Below, in pieces: positions 52,974 through 62,420 of a stretch of DNA of 64,000 nt. Made by a program: the position numbers and the translations under genes. Numbering within the stretch: the first letter of the stretch is position 1; each line of letters starts with the position of its first letter. This DNA is from Comamonas testosteroni (lineage in GTDB: Bacteria > Pseudomonadota > Gammaproteobacteria > Burkholderiales > Burkholderiaceae_C): assembly GCF_030505195.1 (NCBI RefSeq), contig NZ_CP129672.1, forward strand, positions 62,001 through 126,000, read 5' to 3'. The notes under the pieces are model-generated. The model saw only the letters and a program-made list of their open reading frames with translations. It searched no databases and had not been told where the DNA came from.

Positions 52974-54203
52974 TCAGCAGTCCTTCGACTGCAAGGCCGC
53001 AATGCGCGCGTCGTCCCAGCCTGCCTCGCGCAGCAATGCCTGTGTGTGCTCGCCCAGGCGCGGGGGCATGCCGATGGGTGGCTGAGTACCGTTGATGCGC
53101 ACGGACGAACGCGGAAATTTCACAATCCCCATCGCTGCGTCCTGCTTCTCGACAAAAAAGCCGGTGGCCTGCAAGTGCGGGTCATGAGGCAGATCGTCCA
53201 TACGAGTCACCGGGGCTGCTGGAATCTCCAGCTGTTCGCAGCTGGCCAGCCAATAGGCGGTGTCCTTTTGCGCCACGTAGCCGCTCATTGTCTCCAGCAG
53301 CTCGGCGATGTGGCGGGTGCGCATCGCCTGGGTGGCAAAGCGCTGATCCTGTGCCAGCTGGGGCTGGCCGACGGCCACAAAGAAGCGGCGCCAGTGCGCG
53401 TCGGTGTAAGGCATCAGGCAGACATGGCCGTCCAGCGTCCTGTAGGGCTTGCGCCAGGGCGCCATCACGCGCGGATAGCCCGCGCCACTCTGCGCTGGTG
53501 TGAAATGCATGCCGTAGAAATGCTCCACCAGGTTGAAGCCCGCCATGGTTTCGTACATGGGCACTTCCACATAACTGCCCTCACCGCTGCGCTCGCGCTG
53601 GTAGAGTGCCGCCAGCACCGCATGCGCGGCCACCAGAGCACAGGTCTTGTCGGCCGCAATCGTGGGCAGATAGCGGGCCTCGCCCGTCTGGCGCTGCATG
53701 AGATCGGCCAGGCCACTCCTGCCCTGGATCACGTCGTCATATGCGGGCTGCCCTGCATAGGGTCCATCCTCGCCAAAACCGTGCAGGCCCACGTAGATGA
53801 GACGCGGGTATTGCTTGCGCAGGCTGCCCGGATCGAGCCCGAGTCTGGCCAGCTTTTGCGGTCGCATGCTGTGCATGAGTACATCGGCCCCCTGCAACAG
53901 CGCATGCAGCGCGGCCTGCGCCTGATCTTGCTTCAGGTCCAGCACCACACTTTTCTTGCTGCGGTTGGAGCCCATGAACATTGCCGCCATGCCCGGCTCC
54001 AGCGCCGGGCCCGTGTGACGCGTGGAGTCGCCCTCCGGGGGCTCGATCTTGATCACCTCGGCGCCGTAGTCGGCCAGCACCTGGCTGGCCATGGGGCCGA
54101 AAATCACGCTGGAAAGGTCCAGTACCCGCACCCCTGACAAGGCACCCTGGGCTTCGTCCTTGCCCGCGATGCGCGTGTGCTTCAATGCATCCTGGCTGCT
54201 CAT
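52974..54203 (-). CDS. CaiB/BaiF-type CoA-transferase, second of two
   Basis: A 409-residue class III CoA-transferase. Motifs: VRVLDLSSVIFGPMASQVLA near 25-44, YGAEVIKIEPPEGDSTRHTG near 46-65, and SKKSVVLDLKQ near 80-91. The family's catalytic aspartate is expected near residue 160-170, in the AYDDVIQGRSGLADLM region. It overlaps the upstream CoA-transferase gene by 4 bases, suggesting co-translation of the two. Partnership as one heteromeric enzyme (like the BbsEF pair) is an inference. Confidence 0.93.
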   Translation of the reverse strand: MSSQDALKHTRIAGKDEAQGALSGVRVLDLSSVIFGPMASQVLADYGAEVIKIEPPEGDSTRHTGPALEPGMAAMFMGSNRSKKSVVLDLKQDQAQAALHALLQGADVLMHSMRPQKLARLGLDPGSLRKQYPRLIYVGLHGFGEDGPYAGQPAYDDVIQGRSGLADLMQRQTGEARYLPTIAADKTCALVAAHAVLAALYQRERSGEGSYVEVPMYETMAGFNLVEHFYGMHFTPAQSGAGYPRVMAPWRKPYRTLDGHVCLMPYTDAHWRRFFVAVGQPQLAQDQRFATQAMRTRHIAELLETMSGYVAQKDTAYWLASCEQLEIPAAPVTRMDDLPHDPHLQATGFFVEKQDAAMGIVKFPRSSVRINGTQPPIGMPPRLGEHTQALLREAGWDDARIAALQSKDC

Positions 54204-55447
54204 CCCAATACCCCGCTGTCTCGATAGCTCTGCATTTGCTGGGGCGACAGGCCCAGATGGCGCTCCAGCAGCTCGCGGGTGTGCTGTCCCAGCTGTGGCG
54301 GTGCATGGCGGTAGCTCACCGGCGTCTCAGACAAGCGGATGGGGCTGGCGACCAGCGGCACCAGGCCTGCCCTCGGGTGTGTCATGGCGATCTGCATGCC
54401 GCGGGCCCTGACCTGCGGATCCTCGAACACCTCACGCACGCTGTTGATGGGGCCACATGGCACGGCATGCTGCTCCAGCAATTGCACCCAGGCGCGGGTA
54501 CTGCGTGTGAGCGTCACGCGGCGGATCATCTCCACCAGCTCGGCTCTGTGGGCAAGCCGAGCCGCATTGCAGCGGAACCGCTCGTCCTCGGCCCATTCGC
54601 TCCTGCCTGCGGCATGGCAGAAGCGCGCGAACTGGCCGTCATTGCCCACGGCCAGGATCATGTGGCCGTCTTCGGTCGGGAACTCCTGGTAGGGCACCGT
54701 GTTCGGATGCGCGTTGCCCATGCGCTGGGGCACCTGATCACCGTACAGATAGTTCATGCCCTGGTTAGCCAGACAGGCCACGCCGACATCGAGCAAAGCC
54801 AGATCGATGTGCTGGCCGCGCCCCGTATGCTCGCGGGCCTGCAGGGCCGCCAGAATCGCCGTGCTGGCATAGAGTCCTGTGAGGATGTCGGTCAGCGCCA
54901 CGCCAACCTTCATGGGGCCGCCCCCGGGCTGGCCATCGGCATGGCCCGAAATACTCATCAGCCCCCCCATGCCCTGGATCAGAAAGTCATAGCCCGCACG
55001 ATGCGCATAGGGACCGTCCTGGCCGAAGCCCGTGACCGAGCAGTAGACCAAGCGCGGATTCAGGGCACTGAGGCTCGCGTAATCAAGCCCGTACTGCGCC
55101 AGACCGCCAGTCTTGAAGTTCTCGATCAGCACATCGCATCGGGCGGCCAACCGGCGCACGATCTCCTGGCCTTCGCCGCGGGTGAAGTCCACCGCAATCG
55201 ACTGCTTGTTGCGGTTGGTGCACATATAGTAGGCCGACTCCCCCGTCAGCTGGCCTTCGGCATCGGTCACATGGGGCGGCCCCCAGGCGCGCGTGTCGTC
55301 GCCGACGCCCGGTCTTTCGACCTTGATCACCTCAGCCCCCAGATCCCCGAGGGTCTGCGCCGCCCACGGGCCTGCCAGAACCCTGGAAAGATCAAGCACC
55401 TTGATGTGCTGCAGCGCCTGTGGCGGCTGGCTGTCATATGCCTTCAT
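54200..55447 (-). CDS. CaiB/BaiF-type CoA-transferase, first of two
   Basis: A 415-residue class III CoA-transferase. Motifs: IKVLDLSRVLAGPWAAQTLG near 15-34, LGAEVIKVERPGVGDDTRAW near 37-56, NRNKQSIAVDFTRGEGQEIV near 83-102, and AGYDFLIQGMGGLMSISGHA carrying the candidate catalytic Asp. It would move CoA onto a carboxylic acid from a donor such as succinyl-CoA. Overlaps of 4 bases on both sides (with the Bug gene and the second CoA-transferase) indicate tight co-expression. Confidence 0.94.
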   Translation of the reverse strand: MKAYDSQPPQALQHIKVLDLSRVLAGPWAAQTLGDLGAEVIKVERPGVGDDTRAWGPPHVTDAEGQLTGESAYYMCTNRNKQSIAVDFTRGEGQEIVRRLAARCDVLIENFKTGGLAQYGLDYASLSALNPRLVYCSVTGFGQDGPYAHRAGYDFLIQGMGGLMSISGHADGQPGGGPMKVGVALTDILTGLYASTAILAALQAREHTGRGQHIDLALLDVGVACLANQGMNYLYGDQVPQRMGNAHPNTVPYQEFPTEDGHMILAVGNDGQFARFCHAAGRSEWAEDERFRCNAARLAHRAELVEMIRRVTLTRSTRAWVQLLEQHAVPCGPINSVREVFEDPQVRARGMQIAMTHPRAGLVPLVASPIRLSETPVSYRHAPPQLGQHTRELLERHLGLSPQQMQSYRDSGVLG

Positions 55448-56424
55448 TGCAGCGGCACCTTTGCCTTGACGACGATGCGCTTCCAGAGCGCGATTTCGTT
55501 CTTCTGGAATTCATGCATCTGTGCCGGGCCGCCGGTCATGGGAATGGCCCCCAGTCGCTCATAGAAGGCACGGGTTTCATCCATCTTCGAGATGGCAGTG
55601 AAAAGCTCGGCAAGCCTGGCAGTCTCGGCGGCCGGTGTCTTGGCGCTCACCATGGCACCCACCCAGGTGTAGGCCTCGAATCCGGGCAGTCCGGCCTCCG
55701 TGGCCGTGGGGATATCGGGCGAGGTGCTCACGCGCTTATCGGAGGCCACAGCCAGGACCTTGACACGCCCTCCTCGGGCCAGTTCCTGCACTGCCGTGAC
55801 TTCCGCGAAGGTGTAGTCCACCGTCCCTGAAGCGACGGCCGTGGTGGTTTCTCCCGCCCCCTTGAACGGGACATGCACGGTTTCGATCCTGGCAGCGTCG
55901 TTGAACAGCTCGCCCATCAGTTGATAGCCTGCCGAGCCGGCCCCGAAATTCACCTTCCCCGGGTTGGCCCTGGCATGGCTGATCATGCCTTTCAGGTCGG
56001 AGTAGGCCGCTTGGGGCATGACGGCCAGCATGGCCGGCGAGCGCATCATCATCGTCAGCGGCGAAAAGTCCGTGACCGGGTCGTAAGGCAGATGCCTGAA
56101 CAGCGCCGCATTGACCGCCAGCGTTGAGTTGCTGCCAATGAACACGGTATAGCCATCGGCGGGAGCAGACAGCACCTGCTTGACGGCGATGAAGCCGTTG
56201 GCTCCGGCCTTGTTTTCAACGACCACGGGCTGGCCTGTAAGCTCCTGAAGCTTGCGCCCGAAATAGCGTGCCGATGTGTCAGTGCCGCTGCCCGGACCAA
56301 AGGGCACGATGAGCTTGATCGGCTTGGAAGGGAAGGCCTGGGCCTGAGCCTTGGAGGGCATGCCGGCGCCGAGCAGGCCGGCGCCCAGCAAGGCCGCCAG
56401 CAGGTATCTGCGTGCTTGCTTCAA
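55444..56424 (-). CDS. Bug-family TTT receptor, first gene of the catabolic operon
   Basis: A 326-residue exported binding protein with a Sec signal (MKQARRYLLAALLGAGLLGA). Bug motifs: IKLIVPFGPGSGTDTSARYF near 36-55, VENKAGANGFIAVKQVLSA and DGYTVFIGSNSTLAVN. As the first gene downstream of the LysR divergent promoter, it probably recognises the pathway substrate outside the membrane. No TctAB genes are adjacent. Confidence 0.94.
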   Translation of the reverse strand: MKQARRYLLAALLGAGLLGAGMPSKAQAQAFPSKPIKLIVPFGPGSGTDTSARYFGRKLQELTGQPVVVENKAGANGFIAVKQVLSAPADGYTVFIGSNSTLAVNAALFRHLPYDPVTDFSPLTMMMRSPAMLAVMPQAAYSDLKGMISHARANPGKVNFGAGSAGYQLMGELFNDAARIETVHVPFKGAGETTTAVASGTVDYTFAEVTAVQELARGGRVKVLAVASDKRVSTSPDIPTATEAGLPGFEAYTWVGAMVSAKTPAAETARLAELFTAISKMDETRAFYERLGAIPMTGGPAQMHEFQKNEIALWKRIVVKAKVPLQ

Positions 56425-56485
56425 GTTTGTCTCCTGATACGAAATTGCTGCCGTGCTTTTCTTGTAAGCCCACTTTAGGCAGGCG

Positions 56486-56515
56486 TGAAATTAATGTCTA
56501 ATATTAAAAATTTCA
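56486..56515. promoter_or_regulatory. Inverted repeat between the Bug operon and its LysR gene
   Basis: TGAAATT (56486-56492) and AATTTCA (56509-56515) are perfect reverse complements with a 16-base AT-rich centre. It lies in the 114-bp gap between divergent genes, 23 bases before the LysR start codon. This fits a LysR recognition/autoregulation site. Confidence 0.55.
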
Positions 56516-56538
56516 TTTCCGATATCCATTGAATATCA

Positions 56539-57447
56539 ATGAACCTCAAGCAACTGAACCAGTTCATCGCTCTGGCCGAAACCGGCAACTTCCACCGTGC
56601 CGCAGAACAGTTGCATATGGCTCAGCCACCGCTGTCCATCTCGATTCGCAAACTGGAGGAGGAACTGGGCAGCGCCCTGTTCGATCGCACCAGCACCGGC
56701 GTCGTGCTGACGCCTGCCGGCAAGGCCATGCTGGAGAGCGCACGCTCCACCCTGTTTCATGCCGAGCAATGTCGCCAGGCAGTGCGCGATACCAGAGAAG
56801 GCGTGGGCGGCCTGATTCGGCTGGGCTTTGTCGGCTCAGCCACCTACGAGCTGCTGCCGCGCCTGATCCCCTCGTTTCGCGACCGCTACCCCAAGGTGGG
56901 GCTGGAGTTCTATGAGGCGACCAGCGCCGAGATCCTGGAGGGGCTGGCGACCCGGCGCTTCGATGCCGGCCTGCTTCGCTACCCTGTGCTGGAGCTCGAT
57001 GAAGGTATTGAACTCACTCCGCTGGATCAGGACGAGTTCGTGCTGGCCGTCTCGGACAACAGCCCCCTGGCACAGCGCGACGCCATCGCTCTGTCCGAGG
57101 CTGCACATGAACCTTTTGTGATGTATCCGCAGGACACGGTCCCCAGCCTCGCCGCGCTGGCCAAGCTACGCTGCCAGCAATCGGGCTTCACCCCCCGCAT
57201 CGCCCAGGAGGCCATGCAGGTGCAGACCATCATGAGCCTGGTGGCTTCCGGCCTGGGCGTGGGACTGGTCGCAGGCGTATCGCACCTCGTTCAGCCACGC
57301 GGCGTGAAATGCCTGCCGTTGCTGGACAACCCGCCCGGCTTTCATGTGGGCATTGCACTGGTGCATTCGGTGACACCGGGCAGCCGGGCCGTGGAAAAGC
57401 TCATTGAGCATGCGCTGCAACATGCCAAGCTGACGGCAGCGCCCTGA
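56539..57447 (+). CDS. LysR-family regulator of the CoA-transferase operon
   Basis: A 302-residue regulator. HTH at about 1-60: MNLKQLNQFIALAETGNFHR, AAEQLHMAQPPLSISIRKLE. The effector domain begins about 90 (LIRLGFVGSATYELLPRLIP). The motif QPPLSISIRKLEEELGSALF is close to the CatR/BenM-like subgroup that senses organic acids. The ATG begins the standard first helix. It is divergent from the eight-gene operon, and it ends 36 bases before the convergent dnaE2 gene. Confidence 0.94.
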   Translation: MNLKQLNQFIALAETGNFHRAAEQLHMAQPPLSISIRKLEEELGSALFDRTSTGVVLTPAGKAMLESARSTLFHAEQCRQAVRDTREGVGGLIRLGFVGSATYELLPRLIPSFRDRYPKVGLEFYEATSAEILEGLATRRFDAGLLRYPVLELDEGIELTPLDQDEFVLAVSDNSPLAQRDAIALSEAAHEPFVMYPQDTVPSLAALAKLRCQQSGFTPRIAQEAMQVQTIMSLVASGLGVGLVAGVSHLVQPRGVKCLPLLDNPPGFHVGIALVHSVTPGSRAVEKLIEHALQHAKLTAAP

Positions 57448-57483
57448 ATTCGCGGCGGCCAGCGCGCACCGGCCTTGCCACGC

Positions 57484-60400
57484 TCAATGAAAATCCCGGC
57501 TGTTCAGTCCGACCTCGGCAAACCGCCCCAGCCAGCGGGTCACATCCCTGGCCTTCATCACGACCAGATGGCGGACCGCAGGTTCCTGCCCTGTCCGGGC
57601 CGCAGGCATATCTCCCGCTGACTCCGACGCATCCAGTTGAGGGGCCGTGCTGCGCTGCCAGATACCCTCCACGGCCAGCAGACGCGAGGCCAGCAAAGCA
57701 GAGCGCCAGCGGGCAAAGGTCTGGCTCCAGACCACCAGGTTGATGACGCCGGTTTCGTCTTCCAGCGTGATGAACAGCGTGCCGTTGGCGGTAGGCGGGC
57801 GCTGGCGCACGGTGACGATGCCGCAGGCGCGCACCTTCTGGCCCGGCAGCATCTGGCGCAGATCGGCTGCGGTTTTCAGCCCATGGCGCGCCAGCCTGGG
57901 ACGCAGCAAGGCCAGCGGGTGGCGGCGCAGGCTCAGGCCGGTGGCGGCATAGTCGAACATGATTTCCTCGCCCTCGGCGGCGTGGGGCAGCTCAAGCCTC
58001 GGCTCATGAATGGCGGCCTGCGCAAAAATGGGCGGCAGGCTGACCTGAGCAGCAGCACCCCACATCTGCTGACGGCGGTGACCGGCCAGGCTGCGCAGCG
58101 CATCCGCCGCAGCCAGGGCTTCCATATCCGCCTTGTCCAGCCGAGCCCGGATCGCCAGATCGCTCACATCCTCCCACGGAGCCTGCGCAGCCTCGCCTTC
58201 TATCCGCAGCGCTGCGGCCTTGCCCAGCCTAGCAACCCGGTTCAGCCCCAGGCGCACGGCCGGCTGAGGCTGGGCCACGCCGCGGATGGCTTGCAAAGGG
58301 GCTTCGAGGGTGCAATGCCAGTGGCTATGGCAGACATCGACCGGCAGCACGCGCACGCCATGTCGGCGCGCATCCTGCACCAGCTGGGACGGCGAGTAAA
58401 AGCCCATGGGCTGGGCATTGAGCAGCGCCTGCAGAAAGATGGCCGGCTCGTGGCGCTTGAGCCAGGCGCTGGCATAGGCCAGCAGCGCAAAGCTGTAGGC
58501 ATGGCTTTCGGGAAAGCCATATTCGCCAAAACCCAGCATCTGCGCAAAGATGGCCTGAGCGAATTCCAGCTTGTAACCACGCGCCACCATACCGTCGATC
58601 AACGGGCGCTCGAACTTGTGTACGCCGCCCTTGCGCTTCCAGGCCGCCATGGAGCGGCGCAGCTCATCAGCCTTGCCGGCCGAGAACTTGGCAGCATCCA
58701 TGGCGATCTGCATCACCTGCTCCTGAAAAATGGGCACGCCCAGGGTTCTCAGCAAGGCATTCTCAAGCTCCGGGTCTGGGAGCTTCAGCGCCAGCCCCCT
58801 TCGTTCGCGCTCGCGCGCCAGCAGATAGGGATGGACCATGCCACCCTGAATCGGGCCGGGGCGCACGATGGCAACCTCCACCACCAGGTCATAGAAGGTG
58901 CGCGGCTGCAGACGCGGCAGCATGCTCATCTGGGCGCGGCTTTCGATCTGGAAAGTGCCTACGGTATCGGCCTGACAGATCATCTCGTAGGTTGCGGCAT
59001 CCTCCTGCGGAATCTGGTGCAGCGCCCATGGCTCGCCGCGCCAGCGCGCGCGCTCGTTCAGGGCATTGCGCAGCATGGTGAGCATGCCCAGGGCCAGCAC
59101 ATCGACCTTGAGCAGGCCCACGATATCAAGATCGTCCTTGTCCCACTGAATGACGGAGCGCTTGGCCATCGTGGCAGGCTCCACGGGCACCAGGCGCGTG
59201 AGCTTGCCTTCGGTCAGCACGAAGCCGCCCACATGCTGGCTGAGGTGGCGCGGGCTGTCCTTGAGCTGCCAGGCCAGCTCTATCCAGAGCCGCAGCCGAT
59301 GCGCGCCCACTGCGCAATTCATTTCGCACGCCAGCACCTCAGCCTCCTGGAGCTTGCGCTGCACCCAGTCTTCGGGCAGTGCTTCGGGCGCCTGGTCCTC
59401 CTGTGCCGAATCCGCCACCTCGGCATGCGTCTGTGCTTGCGCCTGGGCATGCTCGCTGAACCAGTACTGTCCCTTGGCCAGGGCATCGATCAGGTCGGCA
59501 GGCAGGCCCAGCGCCTTGCCCACATCGCGCAGCGCGCTGCGGCTGCGCCAGCAACTGACCACGGCCGTGAGAGCGGCACGGTCGCGCCCGTATTTTTCGT
59601 AGATGTACTGAATGACCTCTTCGCGCCGCGCATGCTCGAAGTCCACATCGATATCGGGCGGCTCGCTGCGCTCCTTGCTGATAAAGCGCTCGAACAGCAG
59701 ATGGTTTCCATCCGGGTTTACCGCCGTGATGCCCAGGCAGTAGCAGACCGCAGAATTGGTCGCCGAGCCGCGCCCCTGGCAGAGAATGCCGACGCTGCGC
59801 GCATAGCGCACGATGTCATGCACAGTGAGAAAGTACATTTCGTACTTCTGATCCTCGATCAGCGCCAATTCTTTGTGCAGCTGATCGCGCACCTCCTTGG
59901 GAATGCCCTGGGGATAGCGCCCCGCCGCGCCCTCCCAGGTCAGCCAGGCCAGGGTCTGAGTGGCCGTCATGCCGGGCAGCACGCTCTCTTGCGGATAGTG
60001 GTAGCGGATCTCGTCCAGACTGAAGCTGCAACGCCCGGCCAGCTCCAGCGTCGCCTCCAGCATGGCTCTGGGATAGAGCGAAGCCAGCCGCAGACGCGAG
60101 CGCAGATGCCGCTCGGCATTGGGCTGCAGAACAAAGCCGCATTCGGCCACGGTGCGCCCCATGCGGATCGCCGTGACCACATCCTGCAGCGGCTTGCGTG
60201 AGCGCGCATGCATATGGACATCCCCGCAGGCCAGCAAGCGCAGCCCCAGCGCCGCGCCCGCCTGCTGCAGGGTCTGCAGCCACAGGCTGTCGTCGGGTGC
60301 TAGATGCAGCTCCACACCCAGCCAGAGGTTTTCAGCATCAAGATAGCCCGAAACGCTTTCCAGGCAAGCGATTAAAGCTATCAAATCCGATGCATCCAGC

Positions 60401-60894
60401 TTCCCGCGCTGCGGCAGCAGCAGGCACTCGCAGCCTTGATTCAGCAACTGCCAGGGGCTGGATTCATCGACCAGATAGTCCCCTTTGTCAGCCCGGCTGC
60501 GTGCAGCGGTGATGAATTCACAGAGATTGCCCCAGCCCTGCAGATCACGCACCAGCACCACGATCCTGAGCGGGCCCCAGGCGAATTCGCTGCCATGGAT
60601 CAGGTGCAGGCCGCAGTCCCGCGCCGCTTCAAAGGCGCGCACGGCACCGGCTACCGAGCATTCGTCGGTCAGCGCCAGCGCCGCATAGCCCAGGCTTTTG
60701 GCCCGATGCACCAGCTCGGCAGGCGATGAAGCACCGCGCAGGAAACTGAAATGCGAGAGACAGTGCAGCTCGGCATAGGCCAGCGGCCCTCTGCCCATGC
60801 CCTGAGCCACGGGACTGGCCGGTATGGCGGCGGGCGGCGGCCCTGCGAGGCACAGAGCGGCAGCGGGCGGCTCGGCCATGATCTGCTCAGCCAT
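57484..60894 (-). CDS. dnaE2: Error-prone DNA polymerase DnaE2 (ImuC)
   Basis: A 1136-residue C-family polymerase used for damage-induced translesion mutagenesis. PHP region: YAELHCLSHFSFLRGASSPA near 40-59 and GYAALALTDECSVAGAVRAF. Catalytic aspartates lie in SEPPDIDVDFEHARREEVIQ, with QGRGSATNSAVCYCLGIT just before. Later motifs are RPGPIQGGMVHPYLLARE, GFPESHAYSFALLAYASAWL, and an OB-fold GIVTVRQRPPTANGTLFITL near the C-terminus. The start is the ATG at 60892-60894, which overlaps the imuB stop; AAGG lies upstream. Third gene of imuA-imuB-dnaE2. Confidence 0.95.
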   Translation of the reverse strand: MAEQIMAEPPAAALCLAGPPPAAIPASPVAQGMGRGPLAYAELHCLSHFSFLRGASSPAELVHRAKSLGYAALALTDECSVAGAVRAFEAARDCGLHLIHGSEFAWGPLRIVVLVRDLQGWGNLCEFITAARSRADKGDYLVDESSPWQLLNQGCECLLLPQRGKLDASDLIALIACLESVSGYLDAENLWLGVELHLAPDDSLWLQTLQQAGAALGLRLLACGDVHMHARSRKPLQDVVTAIRMGRTVAECGFVLQPNAERHLRSRLRLASLYPRAMLEATLELAGRCSFSLDEIRYHYPQESVLPGMTATQTLAWLTWEGAAGRYPQGIPKEVRDQLHKELALIEDQKYEMYFLTVHDIVRYARSVGILCQGRGSATNSAVCYCLGITAVNPDGNHLLFERFISKERSEPPDIDVDFEHARREEVIQYIYEKYGRDRAALTAVVSCWRSRSALRDVGKALGLPADLIDALAKGQYWFSEHAQAQAQTHAEVADSAQEDQAPEALPEDWVQRKLQEAEVLACEMNCAVGAHRLRLWIELAWQLKDSPRHLSQHVGGFVLTEGKLTRLVPVEPATMAKRSVIQWDKDDLDIVGLLKVDVLALGMLTMLRNALNERARWRGEPWALHQIPQEDAATYEMICQADTVGTFQIESRAQMSMLPRLQPRTFYDLVVEVAIVRPGPIQGGMVHPYLLARERERRGLALKLPDPELENALLRTLGVPIFQEQVMQIAMDAAKFSAGKADELRRSMAAWKRKGGVHKFERPLIDGMVARGYKLEFAQAIFAQMLGFGEYGFPESHAYSFALLAYASAWLKRHEPAIFLQALLNAQPMGFYSPSQLVQDARRHGVRVLPVDVCHSHWHCTLEAPLQAIRGVAQPQPAVRLGLNRVARLGKAAALRIEGEAAQAPWEDVSDLAIRARLDKADMEALAAADALRSLAGHRRQQMWGAAAQVSLPPIFAQAAIHEPRLELPHAAEGEEIMFDYAATGLSLRRHPLALLRPRLARHGLKTAADLRQMLPGQKVRACGIVTVRQRPPTANGTLFITLEDETGVINLVVWSQTFARWRSALLASRLLAVEGIWQRSTAPQLDASESAGDMPAARTGQEPAVRHLVVMKARDVTRWLGRFAEVGLNSRDFH
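60365..60387 (+). repeat. Dispersed AGCTATCAAA motif, copy 3, inside dnaE2
   Basis: CAAGCGATTAAAGCTATCAA followed by ATC. On the coding strand this encodes DLIALIACL within the PHP region. It shares CAAGCG and AGCTATCAAA with copies 1 and 4; whether an element inserted in frame or this is chance needs alignment. Confidence 0.4.
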
Positions 60895-62419
60895 ACAGGC
60901 CTTGCGCAAACCAGCTGGCAGGGTTGGCTGTCATGCCCATCAGGTGTTCGCTACGGACGCGCTCGCGGTAAATCCAGACATGCCCGACCACGGCGTTATA
61001 GGCCACGAAATAGTCACGCTCGGCGAGGCCGGCCGGCGCGCCGACCCGGGCATCGGCAAACGCATCGCCAGCCGCATCCCACCAGCCGGACTCGAGCCTG
61101 TAAGGCCCGGCCCTGAGCTGCAGCGGCCCATGCCATTGGGGACGATTGCCCTGCACGGGCAAGGCCTGGGGCTGGGGCAGCAGCCAGGGCGGCCACAGGG
61201 CTTGCCAGGGGTCGGCACAGCCGGACTGACGGTCGCGATGCGTGCCTTGCTGCCTGAGCTGCGCTCCCGCTCCAGCCTGGGTAGCGTCTCTTGCAGCAGC
61301 CGGATTCTTGCTCTGCAGCAGAGGTGCAGCAGCTTGCCAGCGCTGCATGCGCTCGGGGCGGTGGTCGGCCAGCGGCTGCACCATCTGCACGGCCTCCTCG
61401 CCCCAGCGAGCGCTCAGGCGTTCCACCCATTCATGCCAGGCCAGAGTGTCCGACGGACTCTGGCCCTGGGCGGCAGGCAGGCAGCTCAGCGGCTCGGCCG
61501 CCCAGGCAAGCGTCTCCAGCGCCTGCAACTCCAGCATGTCCACGGGTGCGTGCCAGCGCTGCTGGCCCAGATGCTCACGCAGCAGGCGCTGCAGATGCGC
61601 CATGCCCTGCGTGGGCTGGGCCGTGCGGATGACAAGCGCTTCCCAGGCCGGCAGCGCTTGGCCGTCGATACGGCGCAGATCATGGTGCCAGCGCAATTGC
61701 AGCGCCAGCACCGCATGGTGACGGGCCTGCAGCCAGCACTGCAGCGCGCGCAACAGCGGCTGCGCGGCATGGAGCACGGCATCAGCATGGTGGGCCGGAT
61801 ACCCCAGGTCGTGGCGCAACTCGAACTGCTGAGGCAGCTGCAGCCAGTCAAGCGGCTGGGGCAGCAGACCATAGGCCTCGTCGAGCGCACGCAAGGCCTT
61901 GGCTCCAATGCGGCGCGACAGCCCCGCACGCGGCAGTGCGCGCACATCGCCCCAGCACCGGCAGCCCAGGCGCAGCAGCACGGCGCTGTGCTGCTCCAGG
62001 GCGCTCAGCGTCCATAGCGGCAGCGCATCGGCATGCAGCGATGGCTCAGGCATGGGCAAGGAAACAGGGACGCAGCCGCCAGGCCGGCCCTGTTGCAGCC
62101 GCAGGCGTGCCAAAGCCTGCCAGGCCGTGCTGCCCTGTCCGCACAGCGGCTGCCATCTCGCATCGCCGCCCCCGGACTCCGGCAGGCCGGACACAGCGGC
62201 CGGACAGGCCTGGGCAAAAGCACTGTCCAGCCGCGCCAGCAAGACCTCTTTGCCGCCCCAAAGACGCTGCACCATGCGGGTCTCCATGAGCAAGGCGTCT
62301 TCGAGCAAGGCTACACGCGGCGAAAACTCCAGCGCCCACCAGCAGGCACTCTCGGGCACCGGGCTTGACTTGCTCAGGCAGGCCAGAGGCCAGGCCATCC
62401 AGTGCTCTGCATTGCCCAT
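60887..62419 (-). CDS. imuB: ImuB, Y-family-polymerase-like adaptor
   Basis: A 510-residue Y-family polymerase relative that lacks the catalytic acidic residues and serves as an adaptor joining DnaE2 and the beta clamp. The opening WWALEFSPRVALLEDALLME at about 27-46 is where an active Y polymerase would have its metal-binding aspartate; here it is replaced. The helix-hairpin region at about 160-180 includes RLGCRCWGDVRALPRAGLSR, then RRIGAKALRALDEAYGLLPQ. The C-terminal extension (about 400-510) contains a second LPQPQALPVQGNRPQWHGPL segment. It starts one base after the imuA stop and overlaps the dnaE2 start. Confidence 0.93.
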   Translation of the reverse strand: MGNAEHWMAWPLACLSKSSPVPESACWWALEFSPRVALLEDALLMETRMVQRLWGGKEVLLARLDSAFAQACPAAVSGLPESGGGDARWQPLCGQGSTAWQALARLRLQQGRPGGCVPVSLPMPEPSLHADALPLWTLSALEQHSAVLLRLGCRCWGDVRALPRAGLSRRIGAKALRALDEAYGLLPQPLDWLQLPQQFELRHDLGYPAHHADAVLHAAQPLLRALQCWLQARHHAVLALQLRWHHDLRRIDGQALPAWEALVIRTAQPTQGMAHLQRLLREHLGQQRWHAPVDMLELQALETLAWAAEPLSCLPAAQGQSPSDTLAWHEWVERLSARWGEEAVQMVQPLADHRPERMQRWQAAAPLLQSKNPAAARDATQAGAGAQLRQQGTHRDRQSGCADPWQALWPPWLLPQPQALPVQGNRPQWHGPLQLRAGPYRLESGWWDAAGDAFADARVGAPAGLAERDYFVAYNAVVGHVWIYRERVRSEHLMGMTANPASWFAQGLYG

Positions 62420-62420
62420 C

